5,275 bases of DNA, taken from contig CAMLFK010000318.1 in the NCBI GenBank assembly GCA_946479255.1, positions 1 through 5,275 of the forward strand. Reading direction: 5' to 3'. The stretch is from an uncultured Oxalobacteraceae bacterium. Its GTDB lineage: Bacteria > Pseudomonadota > Gammaproteobacteria > Burkholderiales > Burkholderiaceae. A model generated the notes under the pieces. It had not been told where the DNA came from, did no database searches, and worked only from the letters and a program-made list of their open reading frames with translations. The position numbers and the translations under genes were made by a program. Shown here one piece after another: positions 1 to 5,275 of the stretch (the first letter of the stretch is position 1; every line of letters starts with the position of its first letter).

Positions 1-281
1 AACACCAGGCCGGGTACATAGCCGCCGCCGCCGAACTTCACATTGGTCCAGCTGCTCAGGTTCTGTTCACCGCCCGAACCGGAGTTCGGCGTTTGGACAG
101 GCGGCTCGGCAGGCGGTTGGGCAGGCGGCTCGGCAGGCGGTTGGGCAGGCGGCTGGACAGGCGGCTGGACGGGTGGCTGGGCAGGCGGCTGGGAAGGCGC
201 AGCTGCGCCGCCACCGCCGCCACAGCCGGCCAGCAAGGAAGTCAGCACCGTTGCCAGTGCGATAAGTTGCCTCTTTTTCAT
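1..281 (-). CDS. Lipoprotein, N-terminal part: PPxQ linker then GH74/BNR propeller-like start (partial)
   Basis: Only the first 93 codons are present; the gene continues past base 1. The start is ATG at 281-279 with a good GGAG ribosome site six bases upstream (288-291). Residues 1-20 form a lipoprotein signal: KKR at 2-4, a hydrophobic stretch, then lipobox L17-A18-G19-C20. G follows the cysteine, not D, so outer-membrane sorting is expected. Next come five glycines, AAAPS, then eight tetrapeptides of the QPPA/QPPV/EPPA type (residues 31-62), a flexible wall- or surface-spanning linker. After a short Ser/Gly spacer the sequence reads SSWTNVKFGGGGYVPGLV (76-93). This W-x-NV-x-x-GGGG-[FY]-V-x-G pattern is how mature GH74 xyloglucanases and related BNR/sialidase-like propellers begin. 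I therefore infer a surface-anchored beta-propeller glycosidase; only the lipoprotein call is directly supported. It reads away from the catabolic genes and is probably a separate unit. Confidence 0.82.
   Translation of the reverse strand, partial: MKKRQLIALATVLTSLLAGCGGGGGAAAPSQPPAQPPVQPPVQPPAQPPAEPPAQPPAEPPVQTPNSGSGGEQNLSSWTNVKFGGGGYVPGLV
95..190. repeat. 12-bp tandem repeat, eight units, encoding the PPxQ linker
   Basis: Eight 12-bp units related to GGCAGGCGGCTS (plus-strand sense) lie head to tail, with a degraded ninth starting at 191. Two adjacent 24-bp blocks, 107-130 and 131-154, are identical, showing a recent two-unit duplication. On the minus strand each unit encodes one Q/E-P-P-A/V tetrapeptide of the lipoprotein linker, and since 12 is a multiple of three, gain or loss of units keeps the reading frame. 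The same repeat makes a Gly/Trp-rich open frame on the plus strand that is not a gene. Confidence 0.9.
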
Positions 282-382
282 TGTTTACTCCGGGAACAGA
301 TGGTGGTCACGGCCCGCCGACATTGCTGGCTGCGCTCAGGCGTCCAGGTCCGGCATGCTGTCTATTGACAGGCTGGCTTGCA

Positions 383-420
383 CTTGCAGGACGGGGAGTA
401 GGCTCCACATTTCCTGCAAG
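383..420. promoter_or_regulatory. Inverted repeat with perfect 9-bp arms upstream of the lipoprotein gene
   Basis: CTTGCAGGA at 383-391 is matched exactly by TCCTGCAAG at 412-420, with a 20-base spacer. The spacer holds an inner GGAG/CTCC pair (395-398 with 403-406), so as RNA it could fold as a long interrupted hairpin. As DNA the two arms are centred 29 bp apart, close to three helical turns, which would suit a dimeric or looping regulator. It lies 102-139 bases upstream of the lipoprotein start. A terminator is unlikely, since no T-run follows on either strand. The function is unknown. Confidence 0.4.
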
Positions 421-504
421 AAATAGGAGTGTATCTCAAATATTCTGGCGATACTACCCATTCAGGATGGGCCGCCACCTGCCACGACAGCCTCCGGGGG
501 GGCG

Positions 505-520
505 GTACGAGTACTCGTGC
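505..520. promoter_or_regulatory. Palindrome, possible operator
   Basis: ACGAGTACTCGT at 507-518 is a perfect 12-bp palindrome. Adding the G/C pair at 505 and 520 gives a 16-bp dyad with one mismatch (506/519). Such a short, gap-free palindrome would fit a TetR, GntR or MarR-type dimer. It sits about 240 bp from either flanking gene, and no such regulator is encoded in the window. Chance occurrence cannot be excluded. Confidence 0.25.
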
Positions 521-675
521 AGATTTTGCTATTGGTCGCTTACACGGCCGCTGTTCGATCCGGCCACTTCCTGTGCGGCAGCGCTCAAGAACGCGTGATG
601 CCACGCCACAGCCGCTCAACAAAGATGTTGTCCAGCGCGGTCCACGTCCGCCCATGGATGGGGGATTGCGTCGTG

Positions 676-720
676 AACTATACTTGCGATCGTTTCATAT
701 ATTACAGAGAATAATTTTTT
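676..720 (+). promoter_or_regulatory. AT-rich promoter-like tract before the permease gene
   Basis: By my count 11 of these 45 bases are G or C, in sharp contrast to the GC-rich flanks. Boxes resembling -10 elements occur: TATACT at 679-684, TATATT at 698-703 and AATAAT at 710-715. One paired option is TTGCGA (684-689), a 17-base spacer and GAGAAT (707-712), each matching four of six consensus bases. No pair is strong, so the exact promoter is undecided. The tract ends about 42 bases before the permease start. Confidence 0.35.
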
Positions 721-762
721 GCGCCGACATTCGCGCGATAACAGCGCTGCCAGCATCCTGAC

Positions 763-2049
763 ATGAGCAAAGTTCCCGACTACCAAGCCACCCCGCCGCG
801 CATTCGCCGCAGCCAAACCCTGGCGCTTGCGCTGCTGGTGCTCACTGGCGTGATTAACTATCTGGACCGTGCCACCCTGGCGGTGGCCAACGAATTCATT
901 CGTGCCGACCTCGGCCTGTCACTTGGCCAGATGGGCTTGCTGCTGTCGGCATTCTCGTGGAGCTATGCCCTGTGCCAGCTCCCGGTCGGCGCGCTGGTGG
1001 ACAAGGTCGGCCCGCGCTGGCTGCTCGGTATCGGCCTGGTGGTATGGTCGCTGGCGCAGGCCGCCGGTGGACTGGTGGCGACCTTCGGCTGGTTCGTGAT
1101 CGCCCGCATCGCCCTGGGCATCGGCGAGGCGCCGCAGTTTCCGGCGGCGGCACGGGTGGTCAGCAACTGGTTTCCGCCGCAGGCGCGTGGCACCCCGACC
1201 GGCATCTACAATTCGGCCTCGCCGCTGGGCGTGGCGCTGGCCCCCTTGTGCCTGTCGCCGCTGATCGCCGCGACCAGCTGGCATTGGGCCTTTTTCGTCA
1301 CCGGGGCGCTTGGCCTGGTGGCGGCGCTCATCTGGATCGCCCTGTACCGCGACCCGGTAGCAGCAACGCTGAGCGATAGCGAGCGTGCGTATCTTGCGGG
1401 CAGGGCGGCCAGCGAGCCGGCGCCAAAAACCAGCTTCACCATGTGGTGCGCGCTGTTCCGGCATCGCGCCACCTGGGGCATGATGCTGGGCTTTTTCGGC
1501 TCGGTCTACCTGAACTGGGTGTACCTGACCTGGCTGCCGGGTTACCTTCGCACCGAGCGCCATATGGACCTGGCGGCGGCCGGGCTGGTGGCATCGATTC
1601 CCTTTCTCTGTGGTTTTGCCGGCGCCTTGCTGGCCGGCTGGGCATCCGACCGTGTGGTGCGCGGTTCAAGCTCGCCGGTATCCGGCCGCCGCAACGCGGT
1701 GGTGGTGGCCATGCTGGGCATGGTGGCGTTCACGATTCCGGCGGCACTGGTCGAGAGCAATGTCGCGGCGGTCGCCTGCATTTCGATCGTGATCTTCCTG
1801 GCCAACGCATCGTCAGCCTGCGCCTGGTCGCTGGCCACGGTGGCGGCGCCGCCGAGCCGGGTGGCGTCGCTGGGCGCGATCCAGAATTTCGGCGGCTTCC
1901 TGGGCGGCGCACTGGCCCCGGTCCTGACCGGCTACATCGCGCAAGCCTGGTCCTTCGTGCCGGCCTTGCTGACCGGCGCCGCGGTCGCCTTCGCCGGCGC
2001 GATGGCCTATCACTTCCTGGTTGTCCAGCCGATCCCCGAGCACGACTGA
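763..2049 (+). CDS. MFS permease, anion:cation symporter (ACS) family, for a carboxylate or sugar acid
   Basis: This 428-residue inner-membrane protein very likely imports an organic or sugar acid with protons. It has the usual length and about 12 hydrophobic segments, with a central cytoplasmic loop near residues 195-225. Family marks are NYLDRATLAVAN (32-43) in the first helix, the motif-A-like G-x-LVDKVGPR between helices 2 and 3 (76-85), GIGEAPQFPAAARVV (119-133) in helix 4 and RGTPTGIYNSASPLG (142-156). D35, R36 and E122 sit where the E. coli galactonate carrier DgoT has its proton- and substrate-coupling residues D46, R47 and E133. The ACS family includes TtuB (tartrate), DgoT, GudP and ExuT; the sequence does not decide among them. 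ATG 763 is the only usable start after the in-frame stop at 739-741, yet no clear Shine-Dalgarno precedes it. It converges on the LysR gene, and the nearby tartrate-dehydrogenase-type gene favours a hydroxydicarboxylate or sugar acid. Confidence 0.9.
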   Translation: MSKVPDYQATPPRIRRSQTLALALLVLTGVINYLDRATLAVANEFIRADLGLSLGQMGLLLSAFSWSYALCQLPVGALVDKVGPRWLLGIGLVVWSLAQAAGGLVATFGWFVIARIALGIGEAPQFPAAARVVSNWFPPQARGTPTGIYNSASPLGVALAPLCLSPLIAATSWHWAFFVTGALGLVAALIWIALYRDPVAATLSDSERAYLAGRAASEPAPKTSFTMWCALFRHRATWGMMLGFFGSVYLNWVYLTWLPGYLRTERHMDLAAAGLVASIPFLCGFAGALLAGWASDRVVRGSSSPVSGRRNAVVVAMLGMVAFTIPAALVESNVAAVACISIVIFLANASSACAWSLATVAAPPSRVASLGAIQNFGGFLGGALAPVLTGYIAQAWSFVPALLTGAAVAFAGAMAYHFLVVQPIPEHD

Positions 2050-2050
2050 G

Positions 2051-2073
2051 GACGCTGAAAAACGCAAAGCGTC
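2051..2073. terminator. Possible shared terminator hairpin between convergent genes
   Basis: GACGCT (2051-2056) pairs with AGCGTC (2068-2073) around an 11-base A-rich loop, just after the permease stop (2047-2049) and reaching into the LysR stop codon (2072-2074). The place is right for a bidirectional terminator, but the stem is short and no T-run follows on either strand, so the call is weak. Confidence 0.3.
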
Positions 2074-3016
2074 ACTCTTCAAGCGGAGGGCAGCCTTCGT
2101 CATCAGGTGAGAAGCGGGCGAACGCCTGGGACAGGAAATCGACGAAGCTACGGATACGCACTGACAGTTGCTGGCGCTGTGGGAACACCGCATAGATGTC
2201 GGCGTCGGGTGTGCGCCATTGCGGCAAGACCTGGACCAGCCTGCCGCTGGCGAGATAGCGTTCGACGTCCCAGTGCGCGCGCAGCAGAATGCCGTGGCCG
2301 TCCAGCGCCCAATTGACCGCGATTTCTCCATCGTTGGTCGTCAAATTCCCGTGCACTTTAACCGTCTGGCTGTCGCCCGCATCCTGCCCGTTTTCAAAGC
2401 GCCACACGCCATACGCCTCATCACCCTGGCGAATGCAGATGCAATTGTGGCGCAGCAGTGCCTCAGGTGTTTGGGGCACGCCGCGTGCGGCCAGGTATTT
2501 CGGCGAGGCGCACAGCAAACGGTGGTTGCGCACCAGGCGCCTGGCAATCACGCGTGCATCGCCAGGGGCGCCGAAGCGGATGCACACATCGAACTGGTCA
2601 TCCGTCAGAGACGGCGGATTGACCGATAGTTGAAGCTGCACATCGACTTCCGGGAAAGCGAGCACGTACTGCGAAATGACCGGCGCGACATGCAGGCGTC
2701 CGAACCCCAGCGTCGCATTGACCCGTAACAGTCCCTTCGGCTGCCCCTTGGACGCGCTGAGCAGCTGGTCCAGTTCCGACACGTCCGCCAAAATCCGGCG
2801 CGCATGTTCGAGGAACACTTCGCCTTCGGCGGTCAGGCTCATCCGTCGTGTCGTCCGGTTAACCAGGGGGATGCCAAGCCGTGCTTCCATCTGCGACAGG
2901 CGCTTGCTGACAGCCGGCGTCGTAATGCCCAGCTCCCGCGCTGCGCTGCTGAGGTTTCCGCAGCTTGCAAGGGTGACGAAAAATCCAAGTTCTGCCGCTT
3001 GTATTCCTGAACTCAC
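2072..3016 (-). CDS. LysR-type transcriptional regulator, DmlR/TtdR/CrgA-like
   Basis: This 314-residue protein is a DNA-binding regulator, probably activating the divergent dehydrogenase-dehydratase genes in response to their substrate. The winged helix-turn-helix covers about residues 8-66, with NLSSAARELGITTPAVSKRL (21-40) as the HTH and the NRTTRRMSLTAEG wing (53-65). A linker helix follows (70-90). The effector domain starts with LLRVNATLGFGRLHVAP (96-112), typical of the DmlR/TtdR/CrgA group, and includes FDVCIRFG (142-149), RRLVRNHRLLCASPKYLA (159-176) and the closing FVDFLSQAF (291-299). A short acidic tail ends the protein. The start is GTG (3016-3014): no in-frame ATG lies between it and the HTH, and the next methionine, at 43, would destroy the HTH. 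No strong ribosome site is seen. In E. coli dmlR is likewise divergent from the D-malate dehydrogenase gene dmlA. The inducer is unknown; tartrate, malate or a sugar acid are candidates. Confidence 0.92.
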   Translation of the reverse strand: MSSGIQAAELGFFVTLASCGNLSSAARELGITTPAVSKRLSQMEARLGIPLVNRTTRRMSLTAEGEVFLEHARRILADVSELDQLLSASKGQPKGLLRVNATLGFGRLHVAPVISQYVLAFPEVDVQLQLSVNPPSLTDDQFDVCIRFGAPGDARVIARRLVRNHRLLCASPKYLAARGVPQTPEALLRHNCICIRQGDEAYGVWRFENGQDAGDSQTVKVHGNLTTNDGEIAVNWALDGHGILLRAHWDVERYLASGRLVQVLPQWRTPDADIYAVFPQRQQLSVRIRSFVDFLSQAFARFSPDDEGCPPLEE

Positions 3017-3096
3017 AGTAATCGCAATGACGAATGGTTGATGGTGCGAGTGTAGTGCCCTTGCGCCGCGCGGTCGAGCATTAGTGTCGCTGATTG

Positions 3097-3119
3097 TTAA
3101 CCGCAGGTTAATAGCGGTT
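3097..3119. promoter_or_regulatory. Interlocked inverted repeats with T-N11-A: likely LysR-type operator
   Basis: TTAACC (3097-3102), GCA, GGTTAA (3106-3111) is a perfect dyad. Its inner part, T3098 to A3110, fits the T-N11-A LysR box. A second perfect dyad, AACCGC (3099-3104) with GCGGTT (3114-3119), overlaps it, so the AACC half can pair with either of two right-hand halves. Such adjacent half-sites suit the recognition and activation sites of a LysR tetramer. The first dyad is centred at 3104, 88 bp from the LysR start and 101 bp from the dehydrogenase start, in the shared 188-bp control region. A weak LysR promoter (minus strand TCGACC, 17 bases, TACACT with the latter at 3054-3049) would place the box near -62. 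No strong sigma-70 promoter is seen on the dehydrogenase side, as is common for activator-dependent genes. Confidence 0.6.
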
Positions 3120-3204
3120 TGAATCAGCCACCGGTTCCGGGCACAGGGGCGCGATTAAAGTGCGTTGACGGCATTTTTATTGGTTCTACTCCGGAGACAT
3201 CTGC

Positions 3205-4293
3205 ATGAAGACTTACAAAGTCGCAACAATTCCCGGCGATGGTATCGGCAAGGAAGTTGTTCCAGCCGGACAGCAAGTCCTGGCCGCGCTCGCCGCGTCC
3301 AGCGACACCTTCCAGTTCGAATTCGACAATTTCGACTGGGGCGGCGACTACTATCGCCAGCACGGCGTCATGATGCCGGCCGATGGCCTGGATGCATTGC
3401 GCGGCAAGGACGCCATTCTGTTCGGTTCGGCAGGCGACCCGGATATCGCCGACCATATCACGCTGTGGGGTCTGCGGCTGAAGATCTGCCAGGGCTTCGA
3501 CCAGTACGCCAACGTGCGCCCGGTCCGCATCCTGCCCGGTATCGACGCCCCCCTCAAACGCTGCCGGGCGCAAGACCTGGACTGGGTCATCGTGCGCGAG
3601 AACTCGGAAGGCGAGTACTCCGGCGTGGGCGGCCGGGTGCACCAGGGCCATCCGATCGAAGCGGCGGCCGATGTGTCGATGATGACCCGGGTGGGCGTCG
3701 AGCGGATTTTGCGTTTCGCCTTCAAGCTGGCCCGGTCGCGCCCGCGCAAGCTGCTCACGGTGATCACCAAGAGCAACGCTCAACGTCACGCGATGGTGAT
3801 GTGGGATGAGATCGCGCTGGAAGTCTCGCGCGATTTTCCGGACGTGAAATGGGACAAGGAACTGGTGGACGCCGCGGCTGCGCGCATGGTCAACCGTCCG
3901 GCAAGCATGGACACCATCGTCGCCACCAACCTGCACGCCGACATCCTCAGTGACCTGGCGGCGGCACTGGCCGGCAGCCTGGGCATCGCACCGACTGGCA
4001 ACATCGACCCCGAGCGCCGCTATCCGTCCATGTTCGAGCCGATCCACGGTTCGGCCTTCGACATCATGGGCAAGGGGCTGGCAAATCCGATCGGCACGTT
4101 CTGGTCGGTCGTCATGCTGCTCGAACACCTGGGCGAGACCGGCGCGGCGCAAGTCCTCATGCAGGCGATCGAAAGCGTCACCAGCAACCCGGCGCTCCAT
4201 ACGGGCGACCTGGGCGGCAGCGCCACCACAGTTCAAGTAAGCGACGCGGTCTGCAAGTTCCTGAGCCGCCAAATTCACGACCGGAGCCTTTAA
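3205..4293 (+). CDS. Tartrate/D-malate dehydrogenase-type NAD-dependent decarboxylating dehydrogenase
   Basis: This cytoplasmic enzyme has 362 residues, the normal length for the TtuC/DmlA branch of the isocitrate/isopropylmalate dehydrogenase family. The family oxidises a 2-hydroxy acid with NAD and a divalent metal, usually with decarboxylation; tartrate dehydrogenases also turn meso-tartrate into D-glycerate. Visible marks: IPGDGIGKEV (9-18), CQGFDQYANVRPVR (95-108) for substrate binding, RENSEGEYSG (131-140) with catalytic Y138, TKSN with catalytic K189, metal ligands D222, D246 and D250 (NLHADILSD, 242-250), and the cofactor loop HGSAFDIMGKGLANP (281-295). The HGSAFDI form, with F285 where many relatives have P, is what I recall from Pseudomonas tartrate dehydrogenase; DmlA has HGSAPDI. 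ATG 3205 follows a GGAG site (3193-3196) by eight bases. It is first in an operon with the dehydratase and divergent from the LysR gene. Whether tartrate, D-malate or another beta-hydroxy acid is the real substrate remains open. Confidence 0.9.
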   Translation: MKTYKVATIPGDGIGKEVVPAGQQVLAALAASSDTFQFEFDNFDWGGDYYRQHGVMMPADGLDALRGKDAILFGSAGDPDIADHITLWGLRLKICQGFDQYANVRPVRILPGIDAPLKRCRAQDLDWVIVRENSEGEYSGVGGRVHQGHPIEAAADVSMMTRVGVERILRFAFKLARSRPRKLLTVITKSNAQRHAMVMWDEIALEVSRDFPDVKWDKELVDAAAARMVNRPASMDTIVATNLHADILSDLAAALAGSLGIAPTGNIDPERRYPSMFEPIHGSAFDIMGKGLANPIGTFWSVVMLLEHLGETGAAQVLMQAIESVTSNPALHTGDLGGSATTVQVSDAVCKFLSRQIHDRSL

Positions 4294-4295
4294 TG
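4283..4295 (+). promoter_or_regulatory. Ribosome site and stop-start overlap joining the dehydrogenase and dehydratase
   Basis: GGAG at 4283-4286 lies inside the last codons of the dehydrogenase and is six bases before ATG 4293. The stop TAA (4291-4293) shares its final A with this ATG (TAATG). The arrangement indicates one message and translational coupling, and supports the chosen dehydratase start. Confidence 0.8.
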
Positions 4296-5275
4296 GACAA
4301 ACAAAATGATCTGAATGCATCGGAACGGCGCAGTGCGCGCTGGTTCCGTAAGAGCGACTTGCCAGGTTTCGTACATCGTTCGACCCTGGCCGCCGATGGC
4401 TGGAGCCGGGAAGACCTGATTGAGCGTCCGGTGGTCGGCATCCTCAATACCTGGTCCGACCTCAACCCCTGCAACCTCAACCTGCGTGCGCTTGCGGTCA
4501 AAGTCCGCGAAGGCATCCTGGAGGCGGGCGGCATTCCCTTCGAAGTGCCGATGATGTCGATCAGCGAGAACCTGATCAAGCCGAGCTCCTTCCCGTTTCG
4601 CAATCTGCTGTCGATGGATGCGGAAGAGACCATCCGCGGCTATCCCTTCGATTCCGTGGTCCTGCTTGGGGGCTGCGACAAGACCCAGCCGGGCTTGCTG
4701 ATGGGCGCAGCCAGTGCCAACGTGCCCGCCATCGTGCTCAATAGCGGTCCGGCCACCCCGCGCTCGATGTCCGGCGGGCCCTTGGCCACGGCTACCGGCG
4801 TGTGGCGCTTTGTCGACCAGATGCGGGCCGGGAACGTATCGACCACCGAGTTCGAACAGTTCGAACGCAGCGTCATGGGTTCGCCCGGCCACTGCAGCGA
4901 GATGGGCACGGCCTCGTCGATGTCGACAATATGCGAAGCCCTCGGTCTGTCGCTGGCCGGCAGCAGCCTGGTGCCGTCCACCGATGGGCGGCGCAGCCTG
5001 TTCGCCAAAGAGGTCGGCCGCCGCAGCGTGACGATGGCGCGCACCGGTAGTCCAACGCCGGCCCAGGTCCTGGACGCGCGCGCGTTCGACAACGCCATCA
5101 CCTTGCTGTGCGCCGTCGGCGGCTCGACCAATGTAATCATTCACTTGCTGGCGCTCGCTGGCAGGGTAGGCGTGCCCCTCACGCTCGAACGCTTCGATGC
5201 CATTGCCCGGCGCGTGCCGCTGATCGCCAACGTCCAGCCGGCCGGCGAGTTCCTGACCGAACGGCTGATGACGGC
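4293..5275 (+). CDS. IlvD/Edd-family [2Fe-2S] dehydratase, N-terminal part (sugar-acid or hydroxy-acid dehydratase)
   Basis: The first 327 codons are present and the frame stays open to the window end; family members have about 570-600 residues, so roughly 240-270 are missing. The family removes water from 2,3-dihydroxy acids to give 2-keto acids. Landmarks: RWFRKSDLPGFVHRS (16-30), NTWSDLNPCN (52-61) with C60, SISENLIKPSS (89-99) with E92, GGCDKTQPGLLMGAAS (126-141) with C128, D129 and K130, GHCSEMGTASSM (199-210) with C201, and VGGSTNVIIHLLALAGRVGV (275-294). C60, C128 and C201 are spaced as in the cluster-binding cysteines of L-arabinonate and D-xylonate dehydratases, which carry [2Fe-2S]; E92, D129 and carboxylated K130 would hold magnesium. 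The start region NxWSxLxPCN also favours the sugar-acid branch over housekeeping IlvD. Position directly after a tartrate-dehydrogenase-type gene suggests a catabolic role. Substrate options include a pentonate, hexonate, aldarate or D-glycerate; the sequence does not decide. Confidence 0.88.
   Translation, partial: MDKQNDLNASERRSARWFRKSDLPGFVHRSTLAADGWSREDLIERPVVGILNTWSDLNPCNLNLRALAVKVREGILEAGGIPFEVPMMSISENLIKPSSFPFRNLLSMDAEETIRGYPFDSVVLLGGCDKTQPGLLMGAASANVPAIVLNSGPATPRSMSGGPLATATGVWRFVDQMRAGNVSTTEFEQFERSVMGSPGHCSEMGTASSMSTICEALGLSLAGSSLVPSTDGRRSLFAKEVGRRSVTMARTGSPTPAQVLDARAFDNAITLLCAVGGSTNVIIHLLALAGRVGVPLTLERFDAIARRVPLIANVQPAGEFLTERLMT

Larger units (their letters stand above)
282..762. other. 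481-bp intergenic region between divergent lipoprotein and permease genes
   Basis: No convincing gene is found here. Open frames on both strands (for example plus 429-761 and minus 362-655) overlap one another, use codons rare in the neighbouring genes (AGA, ATA, CTA, TTA, CGA) and resemble no family I recognise. The region should carry the promoters of both flanking genes. It contains an inverted repeat with 9-bp arms (383-420), a 12-bp perfect palindrome (507-518) and an AT-rich tract (676-720), listed separately. Short dyads with 5-bp arms at 358-371, 457-471 and 593-606 are of a size expected by chance. Confidence 0.7.

Noticed and set aside
43..426. Gly/Trp-rich plus-strand frame (WAGG repeats)
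   Set aside because: It is the antisense reading of the PPxQ linker repeat of the lipoprotein, which has a signal peptide, lipobox and ribosome site on the minus strand.
457..606. Small hairpins with 5-bp arms (457-471, 593-606), and a similar one at 358-371
   Set aside because: Arms of five pairs with short loops are expected by chance in about 480 bases, and none is followed by a T-run.
429..761. 110-codon plus-strand frame ending one base before the permease start, suggesting a leader gene
   Set aside because: Its GTG start overlaps the only purine-rich site, it uses several codons rare in the neighbouring genes, and its last third runs through the AT-rich promoter-like tract. No family resemblance.
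1443..2195. 250-codon plus-strand frame overlapping the permease
   Set aside because: Out-of-frame shadow with Arg/Gly-rich composition; the permease frame carries all transport motifs.
3165..3190. TTGACG as a -35 box for the dehydrogenase
   Set aside because: No acceptable -10 lies 16-18 bases downstream, and the start of transcription would fall on or past the ribosome site.
3124..4320. 398-codon minus-strand frame opposite the dehydrogenase
   Set aside because: Antisense shadow of a clear dehydrogenase gene in GC-rich DNA; His/Arg/Asp-rich composition and no recognisable motif.
4290..5144. 284-codon minus-strand frame opposite the dehydratase
   Set aside because: Antisense shadow of the IlvD/Edd gene, whose cysteine and GGSTN motifs are intact on the plus strand.

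Overview
The window looks like chromosomal DNA of a GC-rich proteobacterium. The overall style resembles Burkholderiales such as Oxalobacteraceae (Massilia/Duganella-like), but that placement is an impression from codon use and gene types, not a proof. It holds five protein-coding genes, two of them cut by the window edges. I see no RNA gene, mobile element or CRISPR array.

Region by region: (1) 1-281, minus strand: start of a lipoprotein with a PPxQ tetrapeptide linker, leading into what looks like the first strand of a GH74/BNR-type beta-propeller (xyloglucanase-like). (2) 282-762: a 481-bp stretch with no convincing gene, containing a 9-bp-arm inverted repeat, a 12-bp perfect palindrome and an AT-rich promoter-like tract. 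(3) 763-2049, plus: an MFS permease of the anion:cation symporter (ACS) family, the family of tartrate, galactonate, glucarate and hexuronate carriers. (4) 2072-3016, minus: a LysR-type regulator of the DmlR/TtdR kind, convergent with the permease. (5) 3017-3204: divergent control region with two interlocked inverted repeats, one fitting the T-N11-A LysR box. (6) 3205-4293, plus: a tartrate/D-malate dehydrogenase-type decarboxylating dehydrogenase. (7) 4293-5275, plus, running off the end: an IlvD/Edd-family [2Fe-2S] dehydratase whose start codon overlaps the dehydrogenase stop codon.

Taken together, genes 3 to 7 look like a hydroxy-acid or sugar-acid catabolic cassette. A regulator senses the acid, an ACS permease imports it, and a dehydrogenase and a dehydratase made from one message process it. 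LysR regulator, ACS permease and tartrate dehydrogenase are also the first three parts of the ttu tartrate system of Agrobacterium vitis. Here an IlvD/Edd dehydratase follows instead of the hydroxypyruvate reductase and pyruvate kinase known from that system. The true substrate cannot be read from the sequence. The most interesting possibility is a shortened tartrate route, tartrate to D-glycerate to pyruvate, using the dehydratase for the last step; a sugar-acid (aldonate or aldarate) pathway is the more conservative alternative.
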